Positions 44,547 to 54,527 of a stretch of 64,000 bases of DNA are shown here, one piece after another; within the stretch, counting starts at the first letter, position 1; every line of letters starts with the position of its first letter. The translations under genes were made by a program, and so were the position numbers. Under the pieces are notes generated by a model. It made no database searches. It was not told where the DNA came from and was given only the letters and a program-made list of their open reading frames with translations. This DNA comes from Bacteroides sp. 214 (GTDB taxonomy: Bacteria > Bacteroidota > Bacteroidia > Bacteroidales > Bacteroidaceae): the NCBI RefSeq assembly GCF_010501015.1, contig NZ_QVML01000002.1, forward strand, positions 62,001 through 126,000. The letters run 5' to 3'.

Positions 44547-45587
44547 CTACTTTTTTATTAGTTTCTTTAGTTCTTCTATTTCTTTGCGCAGAGCGTTTAC
44601 TTCGCTGTACATATCGGGTAGCTTTTTATAAACTACATATGATTTAGCGAATTGCTTTGCATCATATGCAGGTGATCCCAGAAAGGAAGAACCAGTATTA
44701 ACGTTGTTCATCACACCTGATTGTGCAGCAAAGTTTACCTTGTCACCTATATTCAGATGACCAGCTAAACCTACCTGTCCACCAAACATACACCATTCTC
44801 CTACTTTGGTCGAACCGGCAATACCCACTTGCGCTGCCATTACTGTGTGCGAACCTATTTCGTTATTGTGTGCAATTTGTATCAGGTTATCTAATTTGGC
44901 ACCACTATGAATGATTGTAGCGCCCATTGTTGCTCTATCTACACAGGTATTTGCACCTATATCTACTTTGTCTTCAAGAATAACGATGCCAATCTGTGGA
45001 ATCTTTGTGTAGCCTTCGGCTGTAGGTGCAAAACCAAAACCATCTGCTCCAATAACGGCTCCAGAGTGAATGGTACACTCATTGCCGATACGGCAATCAT
45101 GATAAATGCTTGCGTTAGGATATACAGTACAACTCTTGCCCATCTTCACACCATCACCAATGTATGTGTGCGGATAGATAAGTGTGTCGTTGCCTACTTC
45201 TACATTTTCTCCTATATATGCAAATGGACCTATATAAACGTTTTCGCCAAGTTTGGCAGTGGGGGCTACATAAGCCAATGGGTCTACTCCTTGTTTCTTG
45301 GGCTTACTTGCTTCATAGAGTGTAAGCAGTTTTGCCAAGCTCTCATATGCATTATCTACCTTGATAAGTGTGGCTTGTACTTCGTGTTCAGGAGTAAAAT
45401 CTTTGTTTACCAACACAATGCTCGACTGTGTGGTATATATATAAGGTGTATATTTCGGATTTGATAAGAAAGAAATTGCTCCGGGCATTCCTTCTTCTAT
45501 CTTAGCAAAAGTAGTAACGGTTGCATTTTCGTTTCCTATTATCTCCCCCTGGATAAAAGTTGCGATTTGCTTTGCCGAAAATTCCAT
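44547..45587 (-). CDS. lpxD: UDP-3-O-acylglucosamine N-acyltransferase
   Basis: 346 residues. Adds the second acyl chain in lipid A synthesis. The N-terminal uridine-binding domain (about 1-105, [33 protein letters not shown]) leads into the hexapeptide beta-helix (about 110-300) with the catalytic His in [14 protein letters not shown], and a C-terminal helix rich in Lys and Glu. It starts 132 bp after the HD gene and has its own promoter candidate. Confidence 0.95.
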   Translation of the reverse strand: MEFSAKQIATFIQGEIIGNENATVTTFAKIEEGMPGAISFLSNPKYTPYIYTTQSSIVLVNKDFTPEHEVQATLIKVDNAYESLAKLLTLYEASKPKKQGVDPLAYVAPTAKLGENVYIGPFAYIGENVEVGNDTLIYPHTYIGDGVKMGKSCTVYPNASIYHDCRIGNECTIHSGAVIGADGFGFAPTAEGYTKIPQIGIVILEDKVDIGANTCVDRATMGATIIHSGAKLDNLIQIAHNNEIGSHTVMAAQVGIAGSTKVGEWCMFGGQVGLAGHLNIGDKVNFAAQSGVMNNVNTGSSFLGSPAYDAKQFAKSYVVYKKLPDMYSEVNALRKEIEELKKLIKK

Positions 45588-45643
45588 AATTATATTTGTT
45601 TTAAGTGATTAACTTTATTAATTCCCTTGCCGGAAAAGTTACT

Positions 45644-45675
45644 CAATCTTATTGCTTCTTCTATTAAAACGCAAA
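45644..45675 (-). promoter_or_regulatory. candidate lpxD promoter
   Basis: On the minus strand TTTG (45672-45675), 20 bp and TAAGATTG (45644-45651, one mismatch) lie 57 bp upstream of the lpxD start. Confidence 0.45.
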
Positions 45676-45719
45676 TAACGGACTTTTTTTTTATATATTA
45701 GCCTACCTTGCCGTATATT

Positions 45720-46958
45720 TTAGTTCTTTTCAGTAAGTCGAAGATAACAAATGTAGTACTTCTTTACCTTTTTTGAGAGTAAGGATATATTTAACATGTC
45801 CGATGCCTCAGCTATGTTTTTTACTGTTCCGTCATGATAAATGATATCTATACTGTCTTCTGCAGGGTCGTACATATTTTTTTCGTTGCTGGGTGTAAGC
45901 ACAAAGTGGCAGGTTGCTTCTGATTTTGAGATACCAACCTGCTTGCTGATGCGTTCAGCCAACTTTTCTTTCCGCTCTTCATCAATGGGTTCGGTCGATA
46001 TTTCTATCTTAAACATCTTGCGGTTAATAATGCCTTGGCTCAATGTCGATAGTGTTTTATCGGGATGGGAGCACCAGACTTTAACTGAAGTCCATATGTC
46101 ATTATCGTCCAATAATGTGTAATTTTTCAAACATTCTGGATTTCTTAGGAATTTAGTTTTGTTTATTTTATTGTACAAAAAGAAGTGAAATGCCGGCGAA
46201 GCAAATAATTCAATTCCTTCTTCTGCTAAACTCTTTGCGCGACGAAGTGCCGAGATGAGCATTTGTTGGTAAGAAACCGAGGTCTTGTGCAAATAAACCT
46301 GCCAATACATCAATCTGCGTGCAGTGAGGAAATTCTCAATTGAATAGATTCCTTTTGATTCTACCACAAGTTGGTCGTCCTTTACATCGAGCATTTTGAT
46401 GATACGCGCTGAACCGATATTTCCTTCGGATACACCAGTATAGAAACTGTCACGACGTAGGTAATCGAGTCTATCCATATCCAACTGTCCACTAACTAAC
46501 TGATGCAGGAACTTCTTCGGATAGTTATCCGTAAAGATGCGAATAGCCAAATCCAACCTACCATTCAACTCTTGGTTGATTTGCTCCATGATCATTAGAG
46601 ATATTTCTTCGTGGCGTATGCCGTCAATTAAGATGTCCTCAAGTACGTGAGAAAGAGCACTGTGCCCCACATCGTGCAATAAAATAGCTATTTGTACAGC
46701 TTCTGCTTCTGCGCTGGTAATCTCATTTCCTTTAGCACGTAAGTGTGTAATGGCTTCGCTAACTAAATAGAATGCTCCTAATGAATGTTGAAAGCGTGTG
46801 TGTTGTGCTCCCGGGTAAACAACAGAAGTAATCCCCATCTGTTTGATGCGTGTTAATCGCTCAAACAACGGATGTTGAACAATGGTGTAGATTACGCCTT
46901 CGGGTATGTTGATAAAACCAAATACCGGGTCATTTATTATTTTTCCTTTACCGGGCAT
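45720..46958 (-). CDS. HD-domain phosphohydrolase (dGTPase/SAMHD1-like)
   Basis: 412 residues. The HD metal site is complete: RFQHSLGAF (His), LLHDVGHSALSHVLED (HD pair) and GQLDMDRLDYLRRD (distal Asp). The C-terminal half is helical with a final beta part (about 290-412). It most resembles the SAMHD1-like branch that hydrolyses dNTPs, but substrate is not proven. It starts 9 bp after pyrF. Confidence 0.88.
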   Translation of the reverse strand: MPGKGKIINDPVFGFINIPEGVIYTIVQHPLFERLTRIKQMGITSVVYPGAQHTRFQHSLGAFYLVSEAITHLRAKGNEITSAEAEAVQIAILLHDVGHSALSHVLEDILIDGIRHEEISLMIMEQINQELNGRLDLAIRIFTDNYPKKFLHQLVSGQLDMDRLDYLRRDSFYTGVSEGNIGSARIIKMLDVKDDQLVVESKGIYSIENFLTARRLMYWQVYLHKTSVSYQQMLISALRRAKSLAEEGIELFASPAFHFFLYNKINKTKFLRNPECLKNYTLLDDNDIWTSVKVWCSHPDKTLSTLSQGIINRKMFKIEISTEPIDEERKEKLAERISKQVGISKSEATCHFVLTPSNEKNMYDPAEDSIDIIYHDGTVKNIAEASDMLNISLLSKKVKKYYICYLRLTEKN

Positions 46959-46967
46959 TCTTGTTAT

Positions 46968-47789
46968 TTACAGAGTCTTGAGCTGTACTGCCATTTCTGT
47001 TTGTACTTCTTTGGCAGCAACACGTGCGGCTTCGGCAAATTTTTCAGTTTTATCGGCGTAGATGATAGCACGTGATGAGTTAACCAACAATCCACACATG
47101 TTGTTCATTCCGTACTTACATACTTCTTCCAGTGAACCGCCTTGTGCACCTACACCGGGAACCAATAAGAAATGGTTGGGTGCCAGCTTGCGAATATCTT
47201 CAAACATCTTACCTTGTGTAGCGCCTACCACATACATCATCTGTTCGTCAGTAGCCCACGCTTGCGAGGTCTTTAATACTTTTTCGAATAAGCGTTCGCC
47301 ATTTGCATCTTCCATTAACTGAAAATCGTGCGAACCTTTATTGGAGGTTAATGCTAATAGAATAACCCACTTCTCCGGATATAATAGGAAAGGTTTTACG
47401 CTATCTTCTCCCATGTAGGGTGCCACCGTAACAGAGTCGATATTGAGCTCGTCGAAAAATGAACGGGCATACATCTCGCTGGTGTTGCCAATGTCTCCAC
47501 GTTTTGCGTCGGCAATGATGAATTGGTCGGGATAGTTCTGTTTGATGTAATTGATGGTTTTCTCAAAAGCAACCCACCCTTTCACACCGTTGCTTTCATA
47601 AAAGGCAAGATTGGGCTTATAAGCTACGCATAAGTCTGCGGTAGCATCAATGATGGCTTTGTTGAATGCAAATATAGGGTCTTCTTCACCTAGTAGGTGT
47701 TGTGGAATCTTTTTAATATCTGTATCAAGACCTACGCAAAGAAATGATTGTTTACGTAGGATATTCTCAAAAAGTTGTTTCTTATTCAT
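46968..47789 (-). CDS. pyrF: orotidine 5'-phosphate decarboxylase (class 2)
   Basis: 273 residues, the length of the longer class 2 type. Final step in UMP synthesis. Motifs: [13 protein letters not shown], the [18 protein letters not shown] catalytic Lys/Asp block, [15 protein letters not shown] and [14 protein letters not shown] in the phosphate-binding end. It follows prfA by four bases. Confidence 0.94.
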   Translation of the reverse strand: MNKKQLFENILRKQSFLCVGLDTDIKKIPQHLLGEEDPIFAFNKAIIDATADLCVAYKPNLAFYESNGVKGWVAFEKTINYIKQNYPDQFIIADAKRGDIGNTSEMYARSFFDELNIDSVTVAPYMGEDSVKPFLLYPEKWVILLALTSNKGSHDFQLMEDANGERLFEKVLKTSQAWATDEQMMYVVGATQGKMFEDIRKLAPNHFLLVPGVGAQGGSLEEVCKYGMNNMCGLLVNSSRAIIYADKTEKFAEAARVAAKEVQTEMAVQLKTL

Positions 47790-47793
47790 GGTT

Positions 47794-48882
47794 TTATAAT
47801 TCTGTTTCTTTCATTCGTTCCGCATTCTCAGCAATAATCAGCTTGTCTATCAAATCTTGAATGTTACCTTCTACAAAGTCGGCAAGGTTATATACTGTGT
47901 AATTAATGCGGTGGTCGGTGATGCGACCTTGGGGGTAGTTGTATGTGCGGATTTTTGCCGAACGGTCTCCGGTAGATACCATAGTCTTTCTTTTGGAGGA
48001 GATAGCCGACAAATGTTCTTGCATCGCCATGTCGTACAAACGGGTGCGAAGCATTTGCATGGCCATTTCTCTGTTCTTAAGCTGCGAACGTGTTACTTGA
48101 CATTGAATTTGTATGCCCGATGGCTTGTGGTACAGTTGTACTTTTGTTTCTACCTTGTTTACATTTTGTCCTCCCGCACCGCTGGAACGAGCTGTTTGGA
48201 ATTCTATATCTGCCGGATTGATTTCCACGTCTACCTCTTCGGCTTCGGGAAGCACTGCCACCGATGCTGCCGAGGTATGTACACGCCCTTGTGTTTCGGT
48301 GGCAGGTACGCGTTGTACGCGGTGCACTCCACTTTCATACTTTAGGGTTCCATATACATTATCGCCGGTAACGTTGAGGATTATTTCTTTGAAACCACCT
48401 GCGGTTCCTTCGTTGCTGCTTACCACTTCCATTTGCCAGCCTTTGGTTTCAATGTACTTGGCATACATCCGAAACAAGTCGCCTGCGAAGATAGCTGCTT
48501 CATCACCTCCGGTTCCTCCGCGTATTTCCATAACGGCGTTCTTGGAGTCTTCAGGATCGGCAGGGACGAGTAACATTTTGATATGTTCCTCTAACTCAGG
48601 TATGTGTTTTTCGCTACTTTCGAGCTCTTCGCGTGCCATTTCACGCATTTCCTGGTCTTGTTCGTTACCAAGAATTTCTTTGGCTTCTTCAATGTTGGCA
48701 AGGGTTTGTATGTATTCCTTGCGGGCTTTCATCAAGTCGTCCAGCTCTTTATACTCTTTGGTTAATTTTACGTAGCGTTTTTGATCAGCTATAACAGAGG
48801 GGTCGGTAATGAGTGTCGAAACTTCTTCAAAACGGCTAACCAATCCTTCCAGCTTATCTAATATGTTGTTGTTATCTGCCAT
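47794..48882 (-). CDS. prfA: peptide chain release factor 1
   Basis: 362 residues. The tripeptide reading UAG/UAA is PAT in [12 protein letters not shown], and the peptidyl-transfer GGQ is in [17 protein letters not shown]-terminal coiled coil (about 5-105) and a typical C-terminal [20 protein letters not shown] segment are present. Between purM and pyrF in the same operon. Confidence 0.96.
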   Translation of the reverse strand: MADNNNILDKLEGLVSRFEEVSTLITDPSVIADQKRYVKLTKEYKELDDLMKARKEYIQTLANIEEAKEILGNEQDQEMREMAREELESSEKHIPELEEHIKMLLVPADPEDSKNAVMEIRGGTGGDEAAIFAGDLFRMYAKYIETKGWQMEVVSSNEGTAGGFKEIILNVTGDNVYGTLKYESGVHRVQRVPATETQGRVHTSAASVAVLPEAEEVDVEINPADIEFQTARSSGAGGQNVNKVETKVQLYHKPSGIQIQCQVTRSQLKNREMAMQMLRTRLYDMAMQEHLSAISSKRKTMVSTGDRSAKIRTYNYPQGRITDHRINYTVYNLADFVEGNIQDLIDKLIIAENAERMKETEL

Positions 48883-48902
48883 TATTTCTTCTTAATCTTT
48901 GT

Positions 48903-50069
48903 TTAGTAGATGAATTCGCCGAATTCGCTTTTTATAATAAGCTCTTTGCGGTTGCTTTCCTCTACTCTTCCCACAATCTGCGCATCAATATTGAATGATT
49001 TAGAAATGTTTATTACTTCTTCTGCATGTTCGGGTGCAAGATAAACTTCCAGCCTATGTCCCATATTGAATACTTTGTACATCTCTGCCCAATCTGTGTT
49101 ACTTTGCTCCTGAATGGTTTTGAAGAGTGGTGGGACGGGGAAAAGATTGTCTTTAACAATGCGAACTTCATCCACAAAGTGAAGAATTTTGGTTTGTGCA
49201 CCTCCCGAGCAGTGTATCATGCCGTGTATTTCTCCGCGAAGTGCATCGAGTAACTTCTTAACAACTGGTGCATAGGTGCGGGTAGGGGAGAGTACAAGTT
49301 TTCCTGCATCCAATGGAGAACCTTCTACCGCATCGGTCAGTTTCAAACCACCTGAGTAAGAAAGTTCTGCCGGAACGGCTGCATCGTAACTTTCGGGATA
49401 TTTCTCTGCGAGGTATTTAGCAAATACATCGTGGCGTGCCGAAGTTAGTCCGTTACTACCCATACCACCGTTATATTCTTTTTCGTAGGTAGCTTGTCCG
49501 TAAGAGGCAAGTCCCACAATAACATCTCCCGGGCGAATATTGGCATTGTCAATCACTTCGCTACGTTTCATTCTACAAGTCACGGTGCTATCTACAATGA
49601 TGGTACGCACTAAGTCGCCCACATCTGCAGTTTCGCCACCTGTGGCATATACACCTACGCCCATTTCGCGCAGCTCGGCAAGCAGTTCGTCGGTGCCGTT
49701 AATAATTGCGGAGATTACTTCGCCGGGAATAAGTAATTTATTTCGCCCAATGGTTGATGATACAAGAATGTTATCTACCGCACCCACACAAAGCAGGTCG
49801 TCGATGTTCATGATGAGTGCATCTTGAGCGATGCCTTTCCATACGGAAATGTCGCCTGTTTCTTTCCAGTATAGGTAAGCTAACGACGACTTTGTTCCCG
49901 CGCCATCAGCATGCATAATGTTGCAGTATTCGGGGTCTCCACCCAGTATGTCGGGTATGATTTTGCAGAATGCTTTTGGGAAAATACCTTTATCTATGTT
50001 CTTGATAGCGTTATGAACGTCTTCTTTAGAAGCCGATACGCCTCGCATCATATAGCGTTGGTTGCTCAT
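48903..50069 (-). CDS. purM: phosphoribosylformylglycinamidine cyclo-ligase (AIR synthase)
   Basis: 388 residues, somewhat longer than E. coli PurM (345). Converts FGAM to AIR with ATP. AIRS/PurM blocks: DGAGTKSSLAYLYWKETG, INDI-like MNIDDLLCVGA, GTDELLAELREMGVGVYATGGETADVGD and GLASYGQATYE. The C-terminus contains HCSGGAQTKILHF and MGHRLEVYL. First gene of the block, with a consensus promoter. Confidence 0.88.
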   Translation of the reverse strand: MSNQRYMMRGVSASKEDVHNAIKNIDKGIFPKAFCKIIPDILGGDPEYCNIMHADGAGTKSSLAYLYWKETGDISVWKGIAQDALIMNIDDLLCVGAVDNILVSSTIGRNKLLIPGEVISAIINGTDELLAELREMGVGVYATGGETADVGDLVRTIIVDSTVTCRMKRSEVIDNANIRPGDVIVGLASYGQATYEKEYNGGMGSNGLTSARHDVFAKYLAEKYPESYDAAVPAELSYSGGLKLTDAVEGSPLDAGKLVLSPTRTYAPVVKKLLDALRGEIHGMIHCSGGAQTKILHFVDEVRIVKDNLFPVPPLFKTIQEQSNTDWAEMYKVFNMGHRLEVYLAPEHAEEVINISKSFNIDAQIVGRVEESNRKELIIKSEFGEFIY

Positions 50070-50098
50070 AAATGGTTTGATTTATTTTCAATTTGCTG

Positions 50099-50129
50099 CA
50101 AAATTACATTTTTTTTAGCAGGACTCAAA
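50099..50129 (-). promoter_or_regulatory. purM promoter
   Basis: On the minus strand TTTG (50126-50129), a 19-bp spacer and TAATTTTG (50099-50106) form an exact Bacteroides promoter 29 bp upstream of the purM start. Confidence 0.75.
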
Positions 50130-50313
50130 GCGAAGTTATAAATAAGAGTAAAGACTACTTGTTCTTTCTTTTTTGTCAAGAGTAAGTTTATGGATTATTA
50201 ACGAAGCCAGAACCTTTTTCATTCAGAAAGCATTACTTTTTGCTACTTTACTTGAAGAAGATATTTTTGCAGTGTGTTTTAGATGGAAACAGACTCTAAT
50301 CTTATCACGTTTG

Positions 50314-50379
50314 CACTTTGTTTTTGTTCGGAACTGACTTTGTTTTTTTAGCAAAACACCTTGTTTGCAGCTGTTTGAG
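50314..50379 (+). repeat. three-unit 22-bp array, ACTTTGTTTTT word
   Basis: CTTTGTTTTT starts at 50316 and 50338, and the variant CTTGTTTG starts at 50360, each 22 bp apart; a weak unit (ACTCTAATC) lies 22 bp earlier at 50293. The array is upstream of the purM promoter and near the lemA terminator. The T-rich word makes it less certain than the other arrays. Confidence 0.65.
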
Positions 50380-50391
50380 GTGGATAGTCAT

Positions 50392-50425
50392 AAAAAAAGC
50401 AGAAAAGCCGGTGACTTCTCTGCTT
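50392..50425 (-). terminator. terminator of the phoH-to-lemA unit
   Basis: On the minus strand an 11-bp stem with one mismatch (50415-50425 with 50397-50407, 7-base loop) is followed by seven T (50392-50398), 92 bp after the lemA stop. Confidence 0.8.
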
Positions 50426-50516
50426 GGAATGGATTAGCTGAAAACTAATTCATGATTTCTTCTACGAAGATACGAAAAAACAAACCTGTTTGCAAGTGTT
50501 TCGGAGTAAATCTTCT

Positions 50517-51098
50517 TTAAAACTCTACAGTTGGCGCGTGTTCTGTTCCTTCAGCTGCTTCAAAGTATGGACGTTTTTCAAACCCGAAGAGACCTGCCAT
50601 AATGTTCTTTGGGAATTTACGAATAGCAGTGTTGTAGTTACGTGCAGTTTCGTTGAAAGAATTGCGGGCTACATTAATGCGATTTTCTGTTCCTTCGAGC
50701 TGTGCCTGAAGCTCCAAGAAGTTTTGATTTGCTTTCAGATCGGGGTATGCTTCCGACACAGCAAGTAGTCTTCCTAGTGCCGCACCTATTTCGCCTTGTG
50801 CTTTTTGGTAGTTGGCAATCGCTTCGGGAGTTAAGTTGCTGGGGTCAATGGTTACCTGAGTTGCTTTAGAACGGGCTTCCATAATACCTTCTAAGGTTGA
50901 TTGTTCGTGTGTGGCATATCCCTTCACGGTATTTACTAAGTTAGGGATAAGGTCGGCACGACGCTGATATTGATTCTCTACCTGCGACCATTGCGTACTT
51001 ACATTTTCTTCCATACTTACCATACCGTTGTAGGAACTTGCTCCCCAAATACCCAATACGATTACGATAACAATAAGAATAATCACTGATTTTTTCAT
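50517..51098 (-). CDS. LemA family protein
   Basis: 193 residues. N-terminal membrane helix (about 5-22), then the LemA helical bundle with VSTQWSQVENQYQRRADLIPNLVNTVKGYA and AYPDLKANQNFLELQAQLEGTENRINVARNSFNETARNYN, ending in FPKNIMAGLFGF. LemA proteins are often beside TPM-domain genes, as here (40 bp). Function unsettled. Confidence 0.93.
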   Translation of the reverse strand: MKKSVIILIVIVIVLGIWGASSYNGMVSMEENVSTQWSQVENQYQRRADLIPNLVNTVKGYATHEQSTLEGIMEARSKATQVTIDPSNLTPEAIANYQKAQGEIGAALGRLLAVSEAYPDLKANQNFLELQAQLEGTENRINVARNSFNETARNYNTAIRKFPKNIMAGLFGFEKRPYFEAAEGTEHAPTVEF

Positions 51099-51138
51099 GT
51101 TTGTTGTATTTTTAATTGATAAAACGAATTATGTTATT

Positions 51139-52053
51139 TTAGAATCTGGAACCTGCTCCACCACCGCCTCCACGTCCTCCGCCAAAGCTACCTCCACCAA
51201 AACTTCTGCCTCCACCGCGACTTCCACCAAGTCCTCCGCCAATGATGGGACCAAAGCCACCGCCACTGCCATGATTGCTGTTGTTGCTGTGTTGTACTTT
51301 CCGTACCACTTTATGGCCACAGTTTTGACAGGTAAAGGTAAGCTCTTCTGTTCGTACGCCCTTTACCACCGATAAAATTTTACTATTGGTGCGTTGCAAT
51401 GTGTGTTTTTTACAGTTCGGACACTTTTTTTTATGACGCTCTACGAGAAAAGAAAGGGTTATTACAACTATCATTCCAATGAAGAAGAGCATTGTGATTA
51501 ATAGTATTTCTGTGTCTTCCGAAGTCCATTCGTCCTCATCGTTCTCCATCGAACCATCCAAACGTTTGTACACAGCCTCTATACCAGCGATCATACCGTT
51601 GCTCCAATCGCCGTTTTTCAGGTAGGGAATCATCTCTTGGGTTTGTATGCGTTTGCATATAGCATCGGGTAAATCTCCTTCCAATCCGTATCCGGTATAG
51701 AACTGAACACAGCGTTGATCGGTCACAAGTAAAATTACCAGTCCGTTATCTTTTCCTTGCTTACCTACACCCCAATCGTTGAGTAGGCGATGCGAGAATT
51801 CAAAACAATCCTCGGAACCGATCGAGGGGAGTACAGCAACAACTGTTTCGATACCTGTTTCTTGTTCCAATTGATAAAGTATATCGTCCATTTGAGTACG
51901 TGCCTCATTAGAAATGATGTTCTCCGGGTCGCACACATAGCGTCTTGCGTCTTGCAAGTGTACCTTAGGGATATTGTTCGTAGTATACACTTTCTGCGCA
52001 GTGACACTCAGTGATATGGCAAACAAAAGTAAGATGGTATATAGCTGTCTCAT
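51139..52053 (-). CDS. TPM-domain membrane protein with zinc ribbon and Gly-rich tail
   Basis: 304 residues. Signal peptide (about 1-20), TPM domain (about 35-165, with AVLPSIGSEDCFEFSHRLLNDWGVG and GKDNGLVILLVTDQRCVQFYTGYGLEG), one helix (about 184-203), then CPNCKKH...CQNCGHK (Cys211, 214, 242, 245), which looks like a zinc ribbon, and a Gly/Arg/Ser-rich end (about 263-302). TPM proteins of this YgcG type have proposed but unproven phosphatase or membrane roles. Its start overlaps the hydrolase stop by four bases. Confidence 0.9.
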   Translation of the reverse strand: MRQLYTILLLFAISLSVTAQKVYTTNNIPKVHLQDARRYVCDPENIISNEARTQMDDILYQLEQETGIETVVAVLPSIGSEDCFEFSHRLLNDWGVGKQGKDNGLVILLVTDQRCVQFYTGYGLEGDLPDAICKRIQTQEMIPYLKNGDWSNGMIAGIEAVYKRLDGSMENDEDEWTSEDTEILLITMLFFIGMIVVITLSFLVERHKKKCPNCKKHTLQRTNSKILSVVKGVRTEELTFTCQNCGHKVVRKVQHSNNSNHGSGGGFGPIIGGGLGGSRGGGRSFGGGSFGGGRGGGGGAGSRF

Positions 52054-53018
52054 TGTTTATCTGGGTATTCTTTTCTGTTGTACTTTTCCAAAAAGTCTCT
52101 TACGCGCTCAGTGTATTCTTCCGGATACATTTGGTAAGATTTTGCATGTGGCGCATTGGGAACAATCCAAAGTTTATTATTACCGGACTTAATCTCATAA
52201 AGTTTATGAACCATCCAGCAGGGCACATAGTCATCGGCTTCTCCGTGAATGAAGAACATAGGTAGCACACAGTTGGTTAATTGATTCAGTGCCGAGGCTT
52301 CTTTAAAACTCCAGCCATATTTGTTTTGGCAAATCTCATCTGCTATATATAATAAAGGAAAGGCAGGTAGGTGAAACTGTTCACTCAGCTCCTTACCGAA
52401 CTGATCCCATACGCTGGTATAACCACAGTCTTCAACAAAACAATTCACATAGGTAGAAAGTTCTTCTCCTGCCACCATCATTGTTGTTGCCGCTCCCATA
52501 GAGATGCCATGAACTACCATATCTGTATCTCCTCCGAAGATACTATCGGCAACATGCATCCATTGCATTACGTCGTAGCGATCTTTCCATCCCATCTGAA
52601 TAGCTTCACCTTCGCTCAATCCATGATTCTGTAAGTCGGGCAAAAGAATGTTATAACCGAGTTTGCTATTAAACATATAGCCAATGTGTAGCATGCGAAT
52701 GGCATTATCTTGGTATCCGTGTACTATGACAGCGGTTTTATTTGTGGGTTGTGCAGCAGCTACATAGAAGGCATGTAATCTCTTCCCTTCTTCGTTGGTA
52801 ATATAGAGCTCTTTGTAGACGGTATCAGTACGCAGACTATCGAGCCAAGACGTTATCCACGGATAGGAATTGGACATATAGGTATAGGATGCCTCAACGT
52901 CTTTTCCTCTATGATTGGGTGTCAGCGCATAATCAACAAGGAAGAATCCTCCTCCCACCGATCCCAAAAGAACAACTAAGAGAGTAATGAGCAAACCATA
53001 TATTACCTTCTTTTTCAT
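52050..53018 (-). CDS. membrane-anchored alpha/beta hydrolase
   Basis: 322 residues. One N-terminal helix (about 6-28) then the hydrolase core: VIVHGYQDNAIRM, nucleophile GISMGAATTM, FIHGEADDYVP (acid) and PNAPHAKSY (His). BAAT/S9-like. Likely acts on an ester or peptide in the periplasm. In the same unit as aroE and TPM. Confidence 0.88.
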   Translation of the reverse strand: MKKKVIYGLLITLLVVLLGSVGGGFFLVDYALTPNHRGKDVEASYTYMSNSYPWITSWLDSLRTDTVYKELYITNEEGKRLHAFYVAAAQPTNKTAVIVHGYQDNAIRMLHIGYMFNSKLGYNILLPDLQNHGLSEGEAIQMGWKDRYDVMQWMHVADSIFGGDTDMVVHGISMGAATTMMVAGEELSTYVNCFVEDCGYTSVWDQFGKELSEQFHLPAFPLLYIADEICQNKYGWSFKEASALNQLTNCVLPMFFIHGEADDYVPCWMVHKLYEIKSGNNKLWIVPNAPHAKSYQMYPEEYTERVRDFLEKYNRKEYPDKQ

Positions 53019-53029
53019 AAGGATGATTG

Positions 53030-53776
53030 CTATTCGGGCTTATTCCAAATATCCCAAGCAGCGAAAGCTTGCAACAGTAGCATTTCCAATCCATTCTTGG
53101 TGGTAGCTCCTTTAGCTTCTCCCTTTTTCATGAAAAGGGTAATATTGGGATTGTATATCAAGTCGTATAATAAATGGTTGGGTGTGAGTAGATCGTACGG
53201 AATGTTTGGGCAAGTATCCACATCGGGGTACATACCTAAGGGTGTACAATTAACAATAACGGTGTATTCTTTCATTATTTCGGGTGTAAGCTCACTATAA
53301 GTAATAACTCCTTTATCGGCCGTACGTGAAACATACACACCTTCTACACCCAATTTCTTTAGTCCATGAAACACAGATTTGGCTGCTCCGCCTGTTCCTA
53401 ATATCAAAGCCTTTTTGTGGTGTGGATTCAACAGAGGTTCAATGGATTGCATGAAACCAATGATGTCAGAATTGTATCCCACCAGCTTTACTTTTCCTTT
53501 AGTGCGGATAATCTTGATGACATTAACTGCACCGATGGCTGCAGTGTCTTTATCCAACTCTGTAAGGTAAGGTATTACTTGCTCCTTATAAGGAATAGTA
53601 ACATTCAATCCGCATAGGTTAGGATTCTCTACCACAATTCGTGTAAACTCGGAGATACGAGGTATTTCAAAGTTAATGTATTGCGCATCTATTTTTTCTG
53701 CGCGAAACTTTTCATTGAAATAACCAATGGAGAAAGAGTGTCGTAAGGGGTAGCCAATTAAACCATACTTTTTCAT
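53030..53776 (-). CDS. aroE: shikimate dehydrogenase
   Basis: 248 residues from MKKYGLIGYPLRHSFS (ATG 53776). The open frame to 53824 overlaps ubiE/menG and lacks any start signal. NADP-dependent step of aromatic amino acid synthesis. Motifs: GYPLRHSFS (substrate Ser), NVTIPYKEQVI (catalytic Lys), GAVNVIK, the NADP loop LGTGGAAKSVF and NCTPLGMYP. A short variant lacking some C-terminal residues, normal for this phylum. Confidence 0.93.
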   Translation of the reverse strand: MKKYGLIGYPLRHSFSIGYFNEKFRAEKIDAQYINFEIPRISEFTRIVVENPNLCGLNVTIPYKEQVIPYLTELDKDTAAIGAVNVIKIIRTKGKVKLVGYNSDIIGFMQSIEPLLNPHHKKALILGTGGAAKSVFHGLKKLGVEGVYVSRTADKGVITYSELTPEIMKEYTVIVNCTPLGMYPDVDTCPNIPYDLLTPNHLLYDLIYNPNITLFMKKGEAKGATTKNGLEMLLLQAFAAWDIWNKPE

Positions 53777-53789
53777 AAAGCTATATTCA

Positions 53790-54527
53790 TTATTTAGTTG
53801 CTGTATAAAGCGTGCATATTCCAAATGTAAGGCGTTTGAAACTCACTTCGGCAAAACCTGCTCTACCAATAACTTCTTGCATAACCTCGCCTTGCGGAAA
53901 TGCTTTAATCGTATTGGGAAGGTATGTATAGGCGCTTTTATCTTTAGAAATAAGCCACCCTACTGCAGGAATTACCACACTCGAATAAATGGAAAAGAGT
54001 TGTTTCATAGGAAATTTATCAGGAACGGTAAGTTCTAAGATAACTAGATGTCCGCCTCTTTTCAGTACGCGATACATCTCACTCAATCCTTTATCTAATT
54101 TGTCGAAGTTACGAATGCCGAATGCAACTGTTACGGCATCAAAGCTTTCGTCATTAAAAGAAAGTGCTGTGCTATCTTCATGTGCAAAAGAAACACGTCC
54201 GGATAGCCCTTCTTTTTCTACTTTTTCTTTGCCCACTTGCATCATTCCATCGGAAATGTCGGTACCAATCACTTCTACCGGATTAAGTTTACGACAAGCT
54301 AGGATAGCAAAATCGCCGGTTCCTGTCGCAATATCCAATATCCTTTGAGGTTGAAAGGGCTTTAGAAACGCTATTGCGTGGCGTCTCCAGCTGCGATCAA
54401 TCCCCAAGGAAAGAGTGTGATTAAGGCGGTCGTAAACAGAGGCAATGTTATCAAACATCTGCGCTACTTGTTCCGTCTTCTTTCCGTTATCACCATATGG
54501 TTTGATGTTTTCTTGAGCGTAATTCAT
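53790..54527 (-). CDS. menG: demethylmenaquinone methyltransferase
   Basis: 245 residues. SAM-dependent C-methylation that completes menaquinone (UbiE/MenG family). Motif I is [13 protein letters not shown]; family blocks [40 protein letters not shown] and [29 protein letters not shown] are present. An anaerobe would need only the MenG role. The stop of purC is one base from its start. Confidence 0.92.
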   Translation of the reverse strand: MNYAQENIKPYGDNGKKTEQVAQMFDNIASVYDRLNHTLSLGIDRSWRRHAIAFLKPFQPQRILDIATGTGDFAILACRKLNPVEVIGTDISDGMMQVGKEKVEKEGLSGRVSFAHEDSTALSFNDESFDAVTVAFGIRNFDKLDKGLSEMYRVLKRGGHLVILELTVPDKFPMKQLFSIYSSVVIPAVGWLISKDKSAYTYLPNTIKAFPQGEVMQEVIGRAGFAEVSFKRLTFGICTLYTATK

